Shown: positions 1 to 6,240 of the stretch, piece after piece | Numbering within the stretch: position 1 is the first letter of the stretch | Layout: each line of letters begins with the position of its first letter | Origin: Tannerella sp. | Lineage (GTDB): Bacteria; Bacteroidota; Bacteroidia; Bacteroidales; Tannerellaceae | Length of the DNA: 7,212 nt | Assembly (NCBI GenBank): GCA_031279875.1 | Contig: JAITHS010000210.1 | Coordinates: 1-7,212 of the forward strand | Direction: 5' to 3' | The notes under the pieces: model-generated | Databases searched by the model: none | Told to the model about the DNA's origin: nothing | Seen by the model: only the letters and a program-made list of their open reading frames with translations | Translations under genes and position numbers: made by a program

Positions 1-680
1 TTGATGTTTTCTTCCATTAGACCTAACTGCTGCGGCAAGTCCATGACGGTAACTGCTACTTCACTGTTGTGAGCCACGCAGCGTAATGCCCACCGACCAG
101 TATTGCCACCAACGTCAAGAAGTCGTAACGGTTTGTTAGCGAAGACAATAGCCAGCGCGTCGTCAAACGAACTGTCCGAAAAATAATGGTCGAAAGCGAA
201 CCAACTGCGGCGTGCGTTGTCGGGAAGCGATGACAGACCCTCGTAAATAGTTGACCATGAGCCGAATACCTTCAAGCCTTCAGGTTTGCCGTTGAGCAAC
301 GCTTCTTCCATGCGGTACATTCCGAGATAATTTACGTCGTGGTTAAATTCGAGATTGACTTTCGACACCGGATCGCTCAACAGAAACCATCCTGCTTTGG
401 TAATCAGGTACTTATCATCACGGTAGATGATAGTTTCAGCCGTCAGCGAGGCTTCGAGCAATACTTGTACCGCATAGCGCGAAAGCCCTGAACGTGTGAT
501 AATTTCTTCTTGCGACAAACCATCTTTTGTGTCGGCAAGCATCTTAAAAATACCGAATTTGATCATCAGGCGCGAGACCTGAAATATCACCGGCGCCCAT
601 GCAATCATGTTGGCTAATCGCATCGATTCGAGGTAGCGCGACTGCTCTTTTGAGTATTTTTTTTCAAGTGAGGGAGACAT
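1..680 (-). CDS. SAM-dependent O-methyltransferase-like protein, C-terminus cut by window edge
   Basis: The frame is open from ATG at 680-678 to position 1, giving 226 complete codons, so the 3' end is missing. The N-terminal part (about residues 30-105) looks like the winged-helix dimerisation domain of small-molecule O-methyltransferases, with a segment resembling a helix-turn-helix (LSQEEIITRSGLSRYAVQ, about 55-72). A class I Rossmann fold follows: SAM-binding motif I is LLDVGGNTGRWAL (187-199), and the acidic residue after strand 2 is in VMDLP (D214), expected to bind the SAM ribose. The catalytic C-terminal portion lies off the window, so the acceptor cannot be inferred. The start overlaps the end of the upstream acyltransferase gene by 17 bp, implying co-transcription and probable translational coupling. 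In Bacteroidetes this methyltransferase/acyltransferase pair is known from aryl-polyene or flexirubin-type pigment clusters. That role is inferred from context; the fold assignment is firm. Confidence 0.82.
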   Translation of the reverse strand, partial: MSPSLEKKYSKEQSRYLESMRLANMIAWAPVIFQVSRLMIKFGIFKMLADTKDGLSQEEIITRSGLSRYAVQVLLEASLTAETIIYRDDKYLITKAGWFLLSDPVSKVNLEFNHDVNYLGMYRMEEALLNGKPEGLKVFGSWSTIYEGLSSLPDNARRSWFAFDHYFSDSSFDDALAIVFANKPLRLLDVGGNTGRWALRCVAHNSEVAVTVMDLPQQLGLMEENI

Positions 681-1587
681 TTTCATCTTTCCAAAATTTA
701 TAAAAGTTAAACCATTGTTCGGGATATTTTTTTACAATACGTTCGAGAATTTCTGCAAACGAACGTGTCATTGCATATATCTCTTCGCGCTTCGTATTTG
801 CCTCAATTACAGGGATTTTACAGACATGAATACGATACATAGAAGCCGTAATTTTCAACACAAAAAGCGCAATGACCGGCACGTCAAACTGCCTTGCAAG
901 AGTGAATGCGCCGACAGGAAAATCTGCTTTGCCGTTAAAAAAATCACATTCAACCGTTTTGGCGCTTCCAAAACTGCGGTCACAAGCAATACTGATCATT
1001 TCGCCATCAGTAAGAGCCTGATTGATAACGAATATGTGCGACATATCTTCCCCAACATCAATTAGCCGGACATTATTATCCGTCAAAATTGCCGACCTGT
1101 TGCGCTGCACTTCTTTCGCTTCACCGCCGTAAATCAGGCTGTTGATACGCTTCGTTTGCTGGCTTAACAGATAGCCGCACAGTTCCGGATTTCCTACATG
1201 CGAATTAGCGATAATACATCCTCGTTTGGAATGAACCATCTCTTGAAAGACCTCATTATCAGGATTATCCAACCGAAAAGACTTTTGCCCCGCATAAACC
1301 GCAAACCGGTCTAATATCATCTGTCCAAAGCGAAAATGATTGACATAAGTCTTCCGAAACGCTTTCAGCGATGAATATAGATGCTGTCGCCTGAAATACA
1401 GATAGATAGCCATGTATCCCTTGCGTGCAAAGAGCATGTAAAACGGCACCACAAGCGCCATGATAGCATACCCGATGCGCACATCAAGTATCCTGAACAT
1501 AATTTTCATCGCCTTTTGTCCGAATGCACGTCCTCCCGTCACTCCTTGCCACTGTCGTTTAGGTTTGTTCATCGTTGGTTTAATCAT
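664..1587 (-). CDS. LpxL/HtrB-like lysophospholipid acyltransferase
   Basis: The 307-aa product resembles the lipid A late acyltransferase family, which transfers an acyl chain to a hydroxyl group at the inner membrane. One hydrophobic segment near the N-terminus (about 38-54) would anchor it. The acyltransferase HX4E motif is visible as SHVGNPE (H130, E135), matching the HxGNxE form of LpxL. A later block, DFFNGKADFPVGAFTLA (215-231), corresponds to the substrate-pocket region with its conserved F-x-G-x-x-A-x-x-P-x-G pattern. The C-terminus has a P-E-Q-W-F motif (289-293). Length is normal for the family. An alternative start at Met6 (ATG at 1572-1570) is attractive because the predicted transcription start is only about 6 nt before the first ATG, whereas Met6 would have a leader of about 21 nt and still precedes the WQGVTGG block. 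It is the first gene of a minus-strand unit and overlaps the methyltransferase by 17 bp. It could act in lipid A synthesis or, more likely given its neighbour, in acyl transfer for a lipid-linked pigment. Confidence 0.88.
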   Translation of the reverse strand: MIKPTMNKPKRQWQGVTGGRAFGQKAMKIMFRILDVRIGYAIMALVVPFYMLFARKGYMAIYLYFRRQHLYSSLKAFRKTYVNHFRFGQMILDRFAVYAGQKSFRLDNPDNEVFQEMVHSKRGCIIANSHVGNPELCGYLLSQQTKRINSLIYGGEAKEVQRNRSAILTDNNVRLIDVGEDMSHIFVINQALTDGEMISIACDRSFGSAKTVECDFFNGKADFPVGAFTLARQFDVPVIALFVLKITASMYRIHVCKIPVIEANTKREEIYAMTRSFAEILERIVKKYPEQWFNFYKFWKDENVSLT

Positions 1588-1596
1588 TTTTGGGGT

Positions 1597-1605
1597 GCAA
1601 AGGTA
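1597..1605 (-). promoter_or_regulatory. Bacteroidetes-type -7 promoter box for the acyltransferase/methyltransferase unit
   Basis: On the minus strand this reads TACCTTTGC, an exact match to the Bacteroidetes TAnnTTTG -7 consensus. Transcription should start a few bases downstream, about 1593, which leaves only about 6 nt before the ATG at 1587 and favours the second Met at 1572. No TTTG-like -33 element is visible at the expected distance; that position is occupied by the GAATTAA heptamer array. Confidence 0.65.
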
Positions 1606-1612
1606 GTAAAAA

Positions 1613-1633
1613 GAATTAAGAATTAAGAATTAA
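1613..1633. repeat. Three tandem GAATTAA heptamers
   Basis: Three exact copies of GAATTAA lie head to tail at 1613-1619, 1620-1626 and 1627-1633. Seen from the acyltransferase gene they read TTAATTC and lie immediately upstream of its -7 box, across the spacer and the place where a -33 element would be expected. A change in copy number would alter the distance between the -7 box and any upstream element. Confidence 0.9.
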
Positions 1634-1663
1634 AAATTTCGTTTCCATTCGGCAACCCTAAAA

Positions 1664-1758
1664 AGAAAGCAGAAAGCAGAAAGTACCACGTCATTACTAT
1701 CGTTTGGGGCTATCATTCCTGCTTATAATGACGTGGTACCTTCTGCTTTCTGCTCTCT
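1664..1758. repeat. Foldback (inverted) repeat with 33-nt arms and 29-nt loop
   Basis: The left arm at 1664-1696 and right arm at 1726-1758 are complementary at 31 of 33 positions around a loop at 1697-1725. The outer half of each arm consists of AGAAAGC-type heptamers (1664-1670, 1671-1677 and a partial unit at 1678-1683; mirrored on the right). The inner half is GTACCACGTCATTA and its reverse complement. The two mismatched pairs (1667/1755 and 1682/1740) are A/C on the plus strand, so they become U-G wobble pairs in a minus-strand RNA. There is no T-run after either arm. It could be a miniature palindromic dispersed repeat or a structured RNA element; function is unknown. Confidence 0.85.
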
Positions 1759-1761
1759 CCA

Positions 1762-1796
1762 AACCGCTTGCAGGGTTTAAAACCGCTGCAAGGGTT
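1762..1796. repeat. Compact palindrome centred near 1779
   Basis: The sequence folds back almost perfectly on itself. AACC, one unpaired G, CTTGCAG and GGTTT on the left pair with AAACC, one unpaired G, CTGCAAG and GGTT on the right, around a central A, giving 16 complementary pairs and two single-G bulges. The same bases also read as an imperfect direct repeat (17-nt units at 1761-1777 and 1780-1796, one indel in each half). It ends 104 bp upstream of the DUF2975 -7 box, so it could be an operator or a dispersed palindromic repeat. Confidence 0.75.
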
Positions 1797-1876
1797 GGTG
1801 TAAAGACGTTTTACGATGAAAAATATATGTTTTGCAGAAAAATATTATCGAAAAACAATAAATTTTTATCAAAAAA

Positions 1877-1908
1877 TTTGGTAGTGTCAAAAATTATGCG
1901 TACCTTTG
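1877..1908 (+). promoter_or_regulatory. Bacteroidetes-type promoter for the DUF2975 gene and probably those after it
   Basis: A TTTG -33 element at 1877-1880 and an exact TAnnTTTG -7 element (TACCTTTG, 1901-1908) are separated by 20 nt, in good agreement with the Bacteroidetes housekeeping promoter. Transcription should begin near 1912, giving a leader of about 27 nt before ATG 1939. The leader is A-rich and has no clear Shine-Dalgarno sequence, as is usual in this phylum. An A/T-rich tract lies directly upstream. Confidence 0.8.
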
Positions 1909-1938
1909 CGGCGTCAAAACTATAAAACAAGATAACTT

Positions 1939-2622
1939 ATGACAAATATAAGATTAAAAATTTTTTGCGCACTGTTCGCTGTCTTCTATGTTTATTCGAT
2001 AGGCGAATATGTTTATGACGGCGTACCGTCGTTTATTACCGGCTTTAAGGAAGGCTACAAACAAGGACAGGATAAATCTAATTCCGAAGCAACCGATACG
2101 GAAACGGAAGATATCTGCCATATTTACCTCAAACCAAAAGAAAACATGTATTCTTTTTCGTCGAGCGTTATAAATCAGTTCGACAACCGTCCGATAAAGA
2201 TGGAGATAAGTCAAGCCATAACAAAAATTAAACACCTGTCTCCGTTGCCGTTATGGATACGTATCATGTACAATATAGGTATATTTCTGTCGTTTCCGTT
2301 ACTTATTCTGCTGATTTACATTCCTGTAATTGCTTTTAAAACTATCCGCAGTATCGTGCGCGATGATATTTTTTCAAATCGCAACATAACACGCATACGT
2401 CGCATAGGATATTCCCTGCTCATTATCTTTGGCTTTTTGTTGTTTTTGGACTGGGCTGAATATCAGATGAGTAAGACCCTGATTTCGCTCTCCGACTACA
2501 AGGTCATATTCGACGCCAAAAGCAACTACATTTTCCTGTTTTTCGGACTTATAACTATGCTGTTTGCCGAGATATTGAAAATTTCACATTCCATCAAAGA
2601 AGAAAACGATTTAACTATTTGA
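1939..2622 (+). CDS. DUF2975 family membrane protein
   Basis: This 227-aa protein has four likely membrane segments: about 5-25, 108-133, 157-172 and 197-214. A polar loop of about 80 residues after the first segment is probably exposed on one side of the membrane. The motif between segments 2 and 3 (KTIRSIVRDDIFSNRNITRIRRIG, about 134-157; key features are the basic residues and the F-x-x-x-N pattern) and the C-terminal EENDLTI are typical of DUF2975 proteins. Molecular function is not established for the family. It is usually encoded directly before a small YozG-like Cro/CI regulator, as here with a 5-nt gap, which suggests a membrane protein that senses a signal for, or controls, the regulator. 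The gene has its own strong promoter. Confidence 0.85.
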   Translation: MTNIRLKIFCALFAVFYVYSIGEYVYDGVPSFITGFKEGYKQGQDKSNSEATDTETEDICHIYLKPKENMYSFSSSVINQFDNRPIKMEISQAITKIKHLSPLPLWIRIMYNIGIFLSFPLLILLIYIPVIAFKTIRSIVRDDIFSNRNITRIRRIGYSLLIIFGFLLFLDWAEYQMSKTLISLSDYKVIFDAKSNYIFLFFGLITMLFAEILKISHSIKEENDLTI

Positions 2623-2627
2623 TAATC

Positions 2628-2831
2628 ATGGCAATAATAGTAAATTTAGACGTAATGATGGCAAAGCGTAAGATTTCGCTCAACGAATTGTCGGAGAAAG
2701 TTGAAATCACTCCGGCAAACCTGTCGATACTTAAAACAGGCAAAGCCAAAGCCATACGTTTCAGCACATTAGATACCCTTTGCAAAGAGTTGGAGTGCCA
2801 ACCGGGGGATATTCTCGAATATAAATTGTAA
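2628..2831 (+). CDS. Small Cro/CI-type helix-turn-helix regulator, YozG-like
   Basis: The product is 67 aa starting at ATG 2628, giving the MAIIVNLDVMMAKRKIS N-terminus typical of the family. A TTG nine bases earlier (2619), overlapping the end of the DUF2975 gene, is in frame but adds only three residues and is less likely. The whole protein is one HTH_3/HTH_26 domain: helix 2 about 18-25, recognition helix about 28-38 (TPANLSILKTG), and the ending CQPGDILEY that is diagnostic of YozG-like regulators. There is no ligand-binding domain, so signal input probably comes from a partner, most simply the DUF2975 protein encoded 5 nt upstream. Autoregulation of the promoter at 1877-1908 is likely by analogy but not shown by the sequence. 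Confidence 0.9.
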   Translation: MAIIVNLDVMMAKRKISLNELSEKVEITPANLSILKTGKAKAIRFSTLDTLCKELECQPGDILEYKL

Positions 2832-2836
2832 ATTAT

Positions 2837-2852
2837 ACACTTTAACACTTTA
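2837..2852 (+). repeat. Two tandem ACACTTTA octamers in the sppA leader
   Basis: ACACTTTA occurs twice head to tail (2837-2844 and 2845-2852), followed by an A/T-rich stretch running into the sppA ATG at 2866. The 34-nt gap has no TAnnTTTG box, so sppA is probably read from the upstream promoter. The octamer pitch matches that of the array just before the ABC ATPase gene. Confidence 0.7.
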
Positions 2853-2865
2853 AAATTAAATAATT

Positions 2866-4668
2866 ATGAAAAGTTTTTTTAAGACATTTTTTGCTGCATT
2901 AGCGGCAGTTCTGATTGGAGGCATTTTAGTCTCAATCATCGGTTTTGTTATGTTTGCAGGCATACTTGGCTCAATGTCAAGTTCCTCAACGTATTTAATT
3001 AAGGAAAAGACAATCCTTAAACTCGACCTCAACGGAGCTCTCTCGGAACGCTCCGACGATAATCCGCTGAACTCTTTTACCGGCAACACTTCGCTCGGCA
3101 TCGACGACATTCTGCAAGCCATCGAAAAGGCTAAAGATAATGATTTCGTCAAGGGCATCTACATTAAGGCCGGTTATACGAGCGGCGGTGTAGCAAGCCT
3201 CGAACCTATTCGTAAGGCGCTCGTCAAATTTAAAGAGACGGGAAAATTTATCGTAACTTACGGCGATACCTACTCGCAAGGCGCTTATTATCTGGCATCT
3301 GTATCCGATAAAATCATACTCAACCCTGACGGTGCGGTCAACTTTCACGGAATGAGCAGCATTTTCGTTTCGGTACGCGGACTGTATGACAAACTCGGCA
3401 TTAAGTATCAGGTTTTCAAGGTCGGAACTTACAAATCAGCCGTAGAACCTTTTATTCAGGATAAGATGAGCGACGCCAACCGCGAGCAGATGACTTCTTA
3501 TGTCAATGGCTTGTGGTCGCATATCCTGACAGGTATTTCCGAAAGCCGTAATATATCTGTCGAGCGGCTTAATGCTCTGGCAGACAAATATTTAGACTTC
3601 GCTCCCGCCGATTCCGTCCTTTATTACGGAATGGTTGATTCACTGCTCTACATACCCGAAACGGAGAATTATCTCAAACAACTGACCGAAACGGAAGAGA
3701 AAGACAAACTTCATTTTGCGTCGGTAGAAAATCTGCGTAACATACCGGATCAGCACGATAAAAAACGAAGCAAAGACAAGATTGCCGTGCTGTTTGCCGA
3801 AGGAAGTATCATGGCCGTCAACGGCAATTCGCTAATGTCGGGCGAAACAATCACGGCGAAGCAGTATGTTGCCGAACTGACTAAATTACAGAAAGATTCG
3901 ACCGTCAAAGCAGTGGTGTTTCGCGTCAACTCGCCCGGCGGCAGCGCTTACGAATCGGAACAGATTTGGAACAGTGTCAACGAATTGCGTAAAGTGAAGC
4001 CCGTTATCGTTTCGATGGGAAATTATGCCGCGTCAGGCGGTTACTACATCTCTTGCGCCGCCAATGCCATAGTAGCCGAACCTACCACCCTTACCGGTTC
4101 TATCGGCGTATTTGGCTTAATACCTCAGGGCGAGGAACTTGCAAAAACTATTGGTCTGGCCTTCGACGAAGTTAAAACCAACAAACACAGCAATTTTAGC
4201 GGGACGGATGTAAGCATTCCATTCTTAATCAGCGCATTGTCGCGACCATTGTATGAAGATGAAAGCAAAATGCTGCAAAATTACGTTGAGCGCACATACG
4301 AACTCTTCCTTACCCGTTGTGCCGACGGTCGCGGTAAGACGAAAGAAGAAATCAACGCTATCGGTCAAGGGCGCGTCTGGACAGGCACTCAAGCGCTCGA
4401 AATAGGATTGGTGGACAAACTCGGTAGCCTTAACGATGCCATAGATATCGCCGCCGAAAAAGCAAACATAACAGATTATAGTATTGCGAAATATCCTGAA
4501 AAAGAAAGTTTTATGACTAAATTGATGAAAAGCACCATTGATCAGTCGAAAATGAAAGCCGTAAGATTTTTCAGCGATGAGCGCGACCTCAACGAACGCC
4601 TCATAATCAACGCAATAACTACAACCGACATTCGTCAGGCCGTAATGACGGAAAGGATACGCTTCTAA
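2866..4668 (+). CDS. sppA: Signal peptide peptidase SppA, long (67K) form
   Basis: SppA is a membrane-anchored serine protease that degrades cleaved signal peptides and other peptides left in the membrane. The 600-aa length fits the long, two-domain form (E. coli SppA is 618 aa). A single N-terminal membrane anchor spans about residues 9-34. The catalytic base is K190 in VGTYKSAVEPF of the N-terminal half; the nucleophile is S390 in NYAASGGYYIS of the C-terminal half. Their 200-residue separation equals that of the E. coli dyad K209/S409. Other family blocks are VNSPGGSAYESEQIW (about 354-368), the T-G-S-I-G-V-F-G stretch (about 408-415) and GRVWTGTQALEIGLVDKLG (about 505-523). It follows the HTH gene by 34 nt and precedes the permease gene by 39 nt. 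Its TAA stop lies inside the first unit of the heptamer array at 4665-4706. It appears intact. Confidence 0.97.
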   Translation: MKSFFKTFFAALAAVLIGGILVSIIGFVMFAGILGSMSSSSTYLIKEKTILKLDLNGALSERSDDNPLNSFTGNTSLGIDDILQAIEKAKDNDFVKGIYIKAGYTSGGVASLEPIRKALVKFKETGKFIVTYGDTYSQGAYYLASVSDKIILNPDGAVNFHGMSSIFVSVRGLYDKLGIKYQVFKVGTYKSAVEPFIQDKMSDANREQMTSYVNGLWSHILTGISESRNISVERLNALADKYLDFAPADSVLYYGMVDSLLYIPETENYLKQLTETEEKDKLHFASVENLRNIPDQHDKKRSKDKIAVLFAEGSIMAVNGNSLMSGETITAKQYVAELTKLQKDSTVKAVVFRVNSPGGSAYESEQIWNSVNELRKVKPVIVSMGNYAASGGYYISCAANAIVAEPTTLTGSIGVFGLIPQGEELAKTIGLAFDEVKTNKHSNFSGTDVSIPFLISALSRPLYEDESKMLQNYVERTYELFLTRCADGRGKTKEEINAIGQGRVWTGTQALEIGLVDKLGSLNDAIDIAAEKANITDYSIAKYPEKESFMTKLMKSTIDQSKMKAVRFFSDERDLNERLIINAITTTDIRQAVMTERIRF

Positions 4669-4706
4669 TAACTAATCACTAACCACTAATAACTAACCAC
4701 TACAAC
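4665..4706 (+). repeat. Degenerate CTAAYMA heptamer array between sppA and the permease gene
   Basis: Six consecutive 7-nt units fill the gap: CTAATAA, CTAATCA, CTAACCA, CTAATAA, CTAACCA and a divergent CTACAAC. The array begins at the last coding base of sppA, so the sppA TAA stop (4666-4668) lies in unit 1, and ends one base before the permease ATG. CTAACCA is the exact reverse complement of TGGTTAG, the unit of the array after the permease gene. A 13-nt stretch (4677-4689) has an exact inverted match there. Confidence 0.88.
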
Positions 4707-4707
4707 A

Positions 4708-6204
4708 ATGATTTACAAACAATTACGACAACATCAGCGCAAGTCGTTTCGGCGCAACCCAATGTTTGAGCGCAACATGGCGGTCAAGATTTTCATGGGT
4801 ATAATGTTCGGATTTTTGGCTATCGAAATGTTCGGATTCGGACTTGTACTCGACAAACTGCTGTTACAGGCAGGTCAGTACGAACGAGCTATCAGCGTTT
4901 TTAACTCGTTGCTGCCCTACCTCCTCACCGGCGACTTTCTTATTAAGTTCTTTTTCAAAAACAACCGATCAATGCAGATTGCGCCCTATCTGACGCTGCC
5001 CGTTAAGCGCAATACACTGTTTAACTATCTGTTAAGTAAAGAGTTTACGAGCATTTGGAACTTCTATCTGTTTTTTCTCGTCCTGCCGTTTGCTTTCAAA
5101 GCTATTCTGCCGTTTTACGGCATAGGCGTTGTTCTGCTCTATATTGTTGTTTTCTGGCTGATGTGTATTGCCGTAAGTCTTTTGGTATCGTCCATTAATT
5201 TGCTGTTAAGCAGGAGTTTGATGACATATTTGTTGGCTTTCGCTATCTCCGCCTGCCCTTACGTACTGCTATTTGTTTGCAAGATTGAACTCGGCGATTA
5301 TACATTCCGTTTCGGAGAGATGTTGCTGAATATCAATCCGTTGAGCTACAGCATATTACTCTTGATTGTGGCGGCATTATGGGTATTAAACCGAATAATG
5401 ATGAGAGCAGGACTTTATCGCGAATTGCAGGGCGATAAAGTGGAGACAATATCCTCATTTTCAAGCCTTTCGTTCCTCGACCGCTTTGGTGTTGTCGGCT
5501 ATTTCATCAATCTCGAACTCAAAATGCTCATGCGCTCGCCGCGTCTCAAGCAGCAACTCTTCTCATGCCCACTCTTTATCGGGCTATTTGTCTATCTGCT
5601 TTACTCATCGAACGATCTTTTTACGCGCGAAGACATGAAGATTGTCTTCTTCCTCTACAGCGTCCTGGCTATAGGGCTGTTCGGTATTACCATGGGACAG
5701 TATATCTTTATTGCAGAATCGGCTCATTTTGACGGACTTGCGGCACGACCGCGCTCGTTAAAGGATTTACTTCGCAGCAAATACATCGTCTATTGCGCTT
5801 ATTCTCTGCTCGTTACGCTTATTTTTCTGGTTCCTACTTTTCAGGGTAAACTTAACGCTTTTATGCTTATTGCTACACTGTTATACGTTACGGGACCAAT
5901 ATATTTCCTGATTTTTCAGACTGCTGTTTACAACAAAACCTTTTTCGACCTCTTCGACAAAGGTATGATGAACTGGAAAGGGCTGTCGGGTAATATGCTT
6001 GTTATCTCAATGCTTACAATGTTTCTTCCTGTAGGTATGATAATGATAATCAATGTAATATGGGGCGAAATACCAACTTATTGGTTTATGAGTATCGTGG
6101 GTTTAAGCTTTGTTCTGACGTCAAAATATTGGCTGTCGTGGATTTACAGCCGCTTTCTGAAACGTCGCTATAAGAATATGGAAGGGCTAAGGAGTAGTGG
6201 TTAG
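4708..6204 (+). CDS. DUF5687-like ABC transporter permease, polytopic membrane protein
   Basis: This 498-aa protein is strongly hydrophobic, with roughly ten to twelve membrane segments, the clearest at about 27-49, 117-136, 138-165, 172-191, 214-229, 286-300, 312-336, 360-377, 386-405, 429-450 and 456-473. The basic N-terminus (QLRQHQRKSFRRNP) and cytosolic loop blocks such as TLPVKRNTLFNYLLSKEF (about 96-113) and ELKMLMRSPRLKQQ (about 270-283) are typical of the Bacteroidetes DUF5687 family, thought to be an ABC-2-like permease half. It is followed by an ABC ATPase gene, its likely partner. No substrate can be inferred. The last residues (RSSG) and the TAG stop are encoded inside the start of the downstream heptamer array, so the C-terminal tail may have been set by repeat growth. 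The start has no recognisable Shine-Dalgarno sequence. Confidence 0.85.
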   Translation: MIYKQLRQHQRKSFRRNPMFERNMAVKIFMGIMFGFLAIEMFGFGLVLDKLLLQAGQYERAISVFNSLLPYLLTGDFLIKFFFKNNRSMQIAPYLTLPVKRNTLFNYLLSKEFTSIWNFYLFFLVLPFAFKAILPFYGIGVVLLYIVVFWLMCIAVSLLVSSINLLLSRSLMTYLLAFAISACPYVLLFVCKIELGDYTFRFGEMLLNINPLSYSILLLIVAALWVLNRIMMRAGLYRELQGDKVETISSFSSLSFLDRFGVVGYFINLELKMLMRSPRLKQQLFSCPLFIGLFVYLLYSSNDLFTREDMKIVFFLYSVLAIGLFGITMGQYIFIAESAHFDGLAARPRSLKDLLRSKYIVYCAYSLLVTLIFLVPTFQGKLNAFMLIATLLYVTGPIYFLIFQTAVYNKTFFDLFDKGMMNWKGLSGNMLVISMLTMFLPVGMIMIINVIWGEIPTYWFMSIVGLSFVLTSKYWLSWIYSRFLKRRYKNMEGLRSSG

Positions 6205-6240
6205 GGGTTAGTGGTTAGTGGTTAGTGGTTAGTGGTTAGT
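6194..6240 (+). repeat. TTAGTGG heptamer array after the permease gene
   Basis: About six and a half units of 7 nt: a partial GTAGTGG (6194-6200), TTAGGGG (6201-6207), four exact TTAGTGG units (6208-6235) and TTAGT (6236-6240). The permease stop codon TAG (6202-6204) lies in the TTAGGGG unit. The unit is the reverse complement of the CTAACCA units before the gene, so the two arrays form an inverted pair around a gene of about 1.5 kb. The four identical units suggest recent copy-number change. Confidence 0.95.

Larger units (their letters stand above)
1588..1938. other. Divergent intergenic region with two promoters and several repeats
   Basis: This 351-bp spacer separates the minus-strand acyltransferase from the plus-strand DUF2975 gene. 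It contains, left to right: a minus-facing -7 box (1597-1605), three GAATTAA heptamers (1613-1633), a foldback repeat (1664-1758), a compact palindrome (1762-1796), an A/T-rich tract (about 1815-1880) and a plus-facing promoter (1877-1908). Both flanking genes are transcribed away from the spacer, so neither foldback can be a terminator of a flanking gene. No credible protein gene was found here; the one plus-strand open frame (1704-1925) runs across the repeats and the promoter. Confidence 0.8.

Noticed and set aside
715..1065. Plus-strand open frame antisense to the acyltransferase gene
   Set aside because: It lies wholly within a well-supported gene on the other strand and its product shows no domain or motif.
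1800..1814. Small inverted repeat GTAAA-N5-TTTAC as an operator
   Set aside because: Five-bp arms in A/T-rich DNA are expected by chance, and the site is about 90 bp from the promoter.
1704..1925. Plus-strand 73-codon open frame in the divergent spacer
   Set aside because: It starts inside the foldback loop, crosses both palindromes and the -33/-7 promoter elements, and its product resembles no family. Treated as chance.
2619..2627. TTG start for the small HTH gene, overlapping the DUF2975 stop by 4 bp
   Set aside because: ATG 2628 gives the family-typical N-terminus MAIIVNLD; the three extra residues add nothing recognisable.
2856..3348. Minus-strand open frames (2856-3158 and 2995-3348) opposite the start of sppA
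   Set aside because: They are shadows of the sppA reading frame, with low-complexity products.
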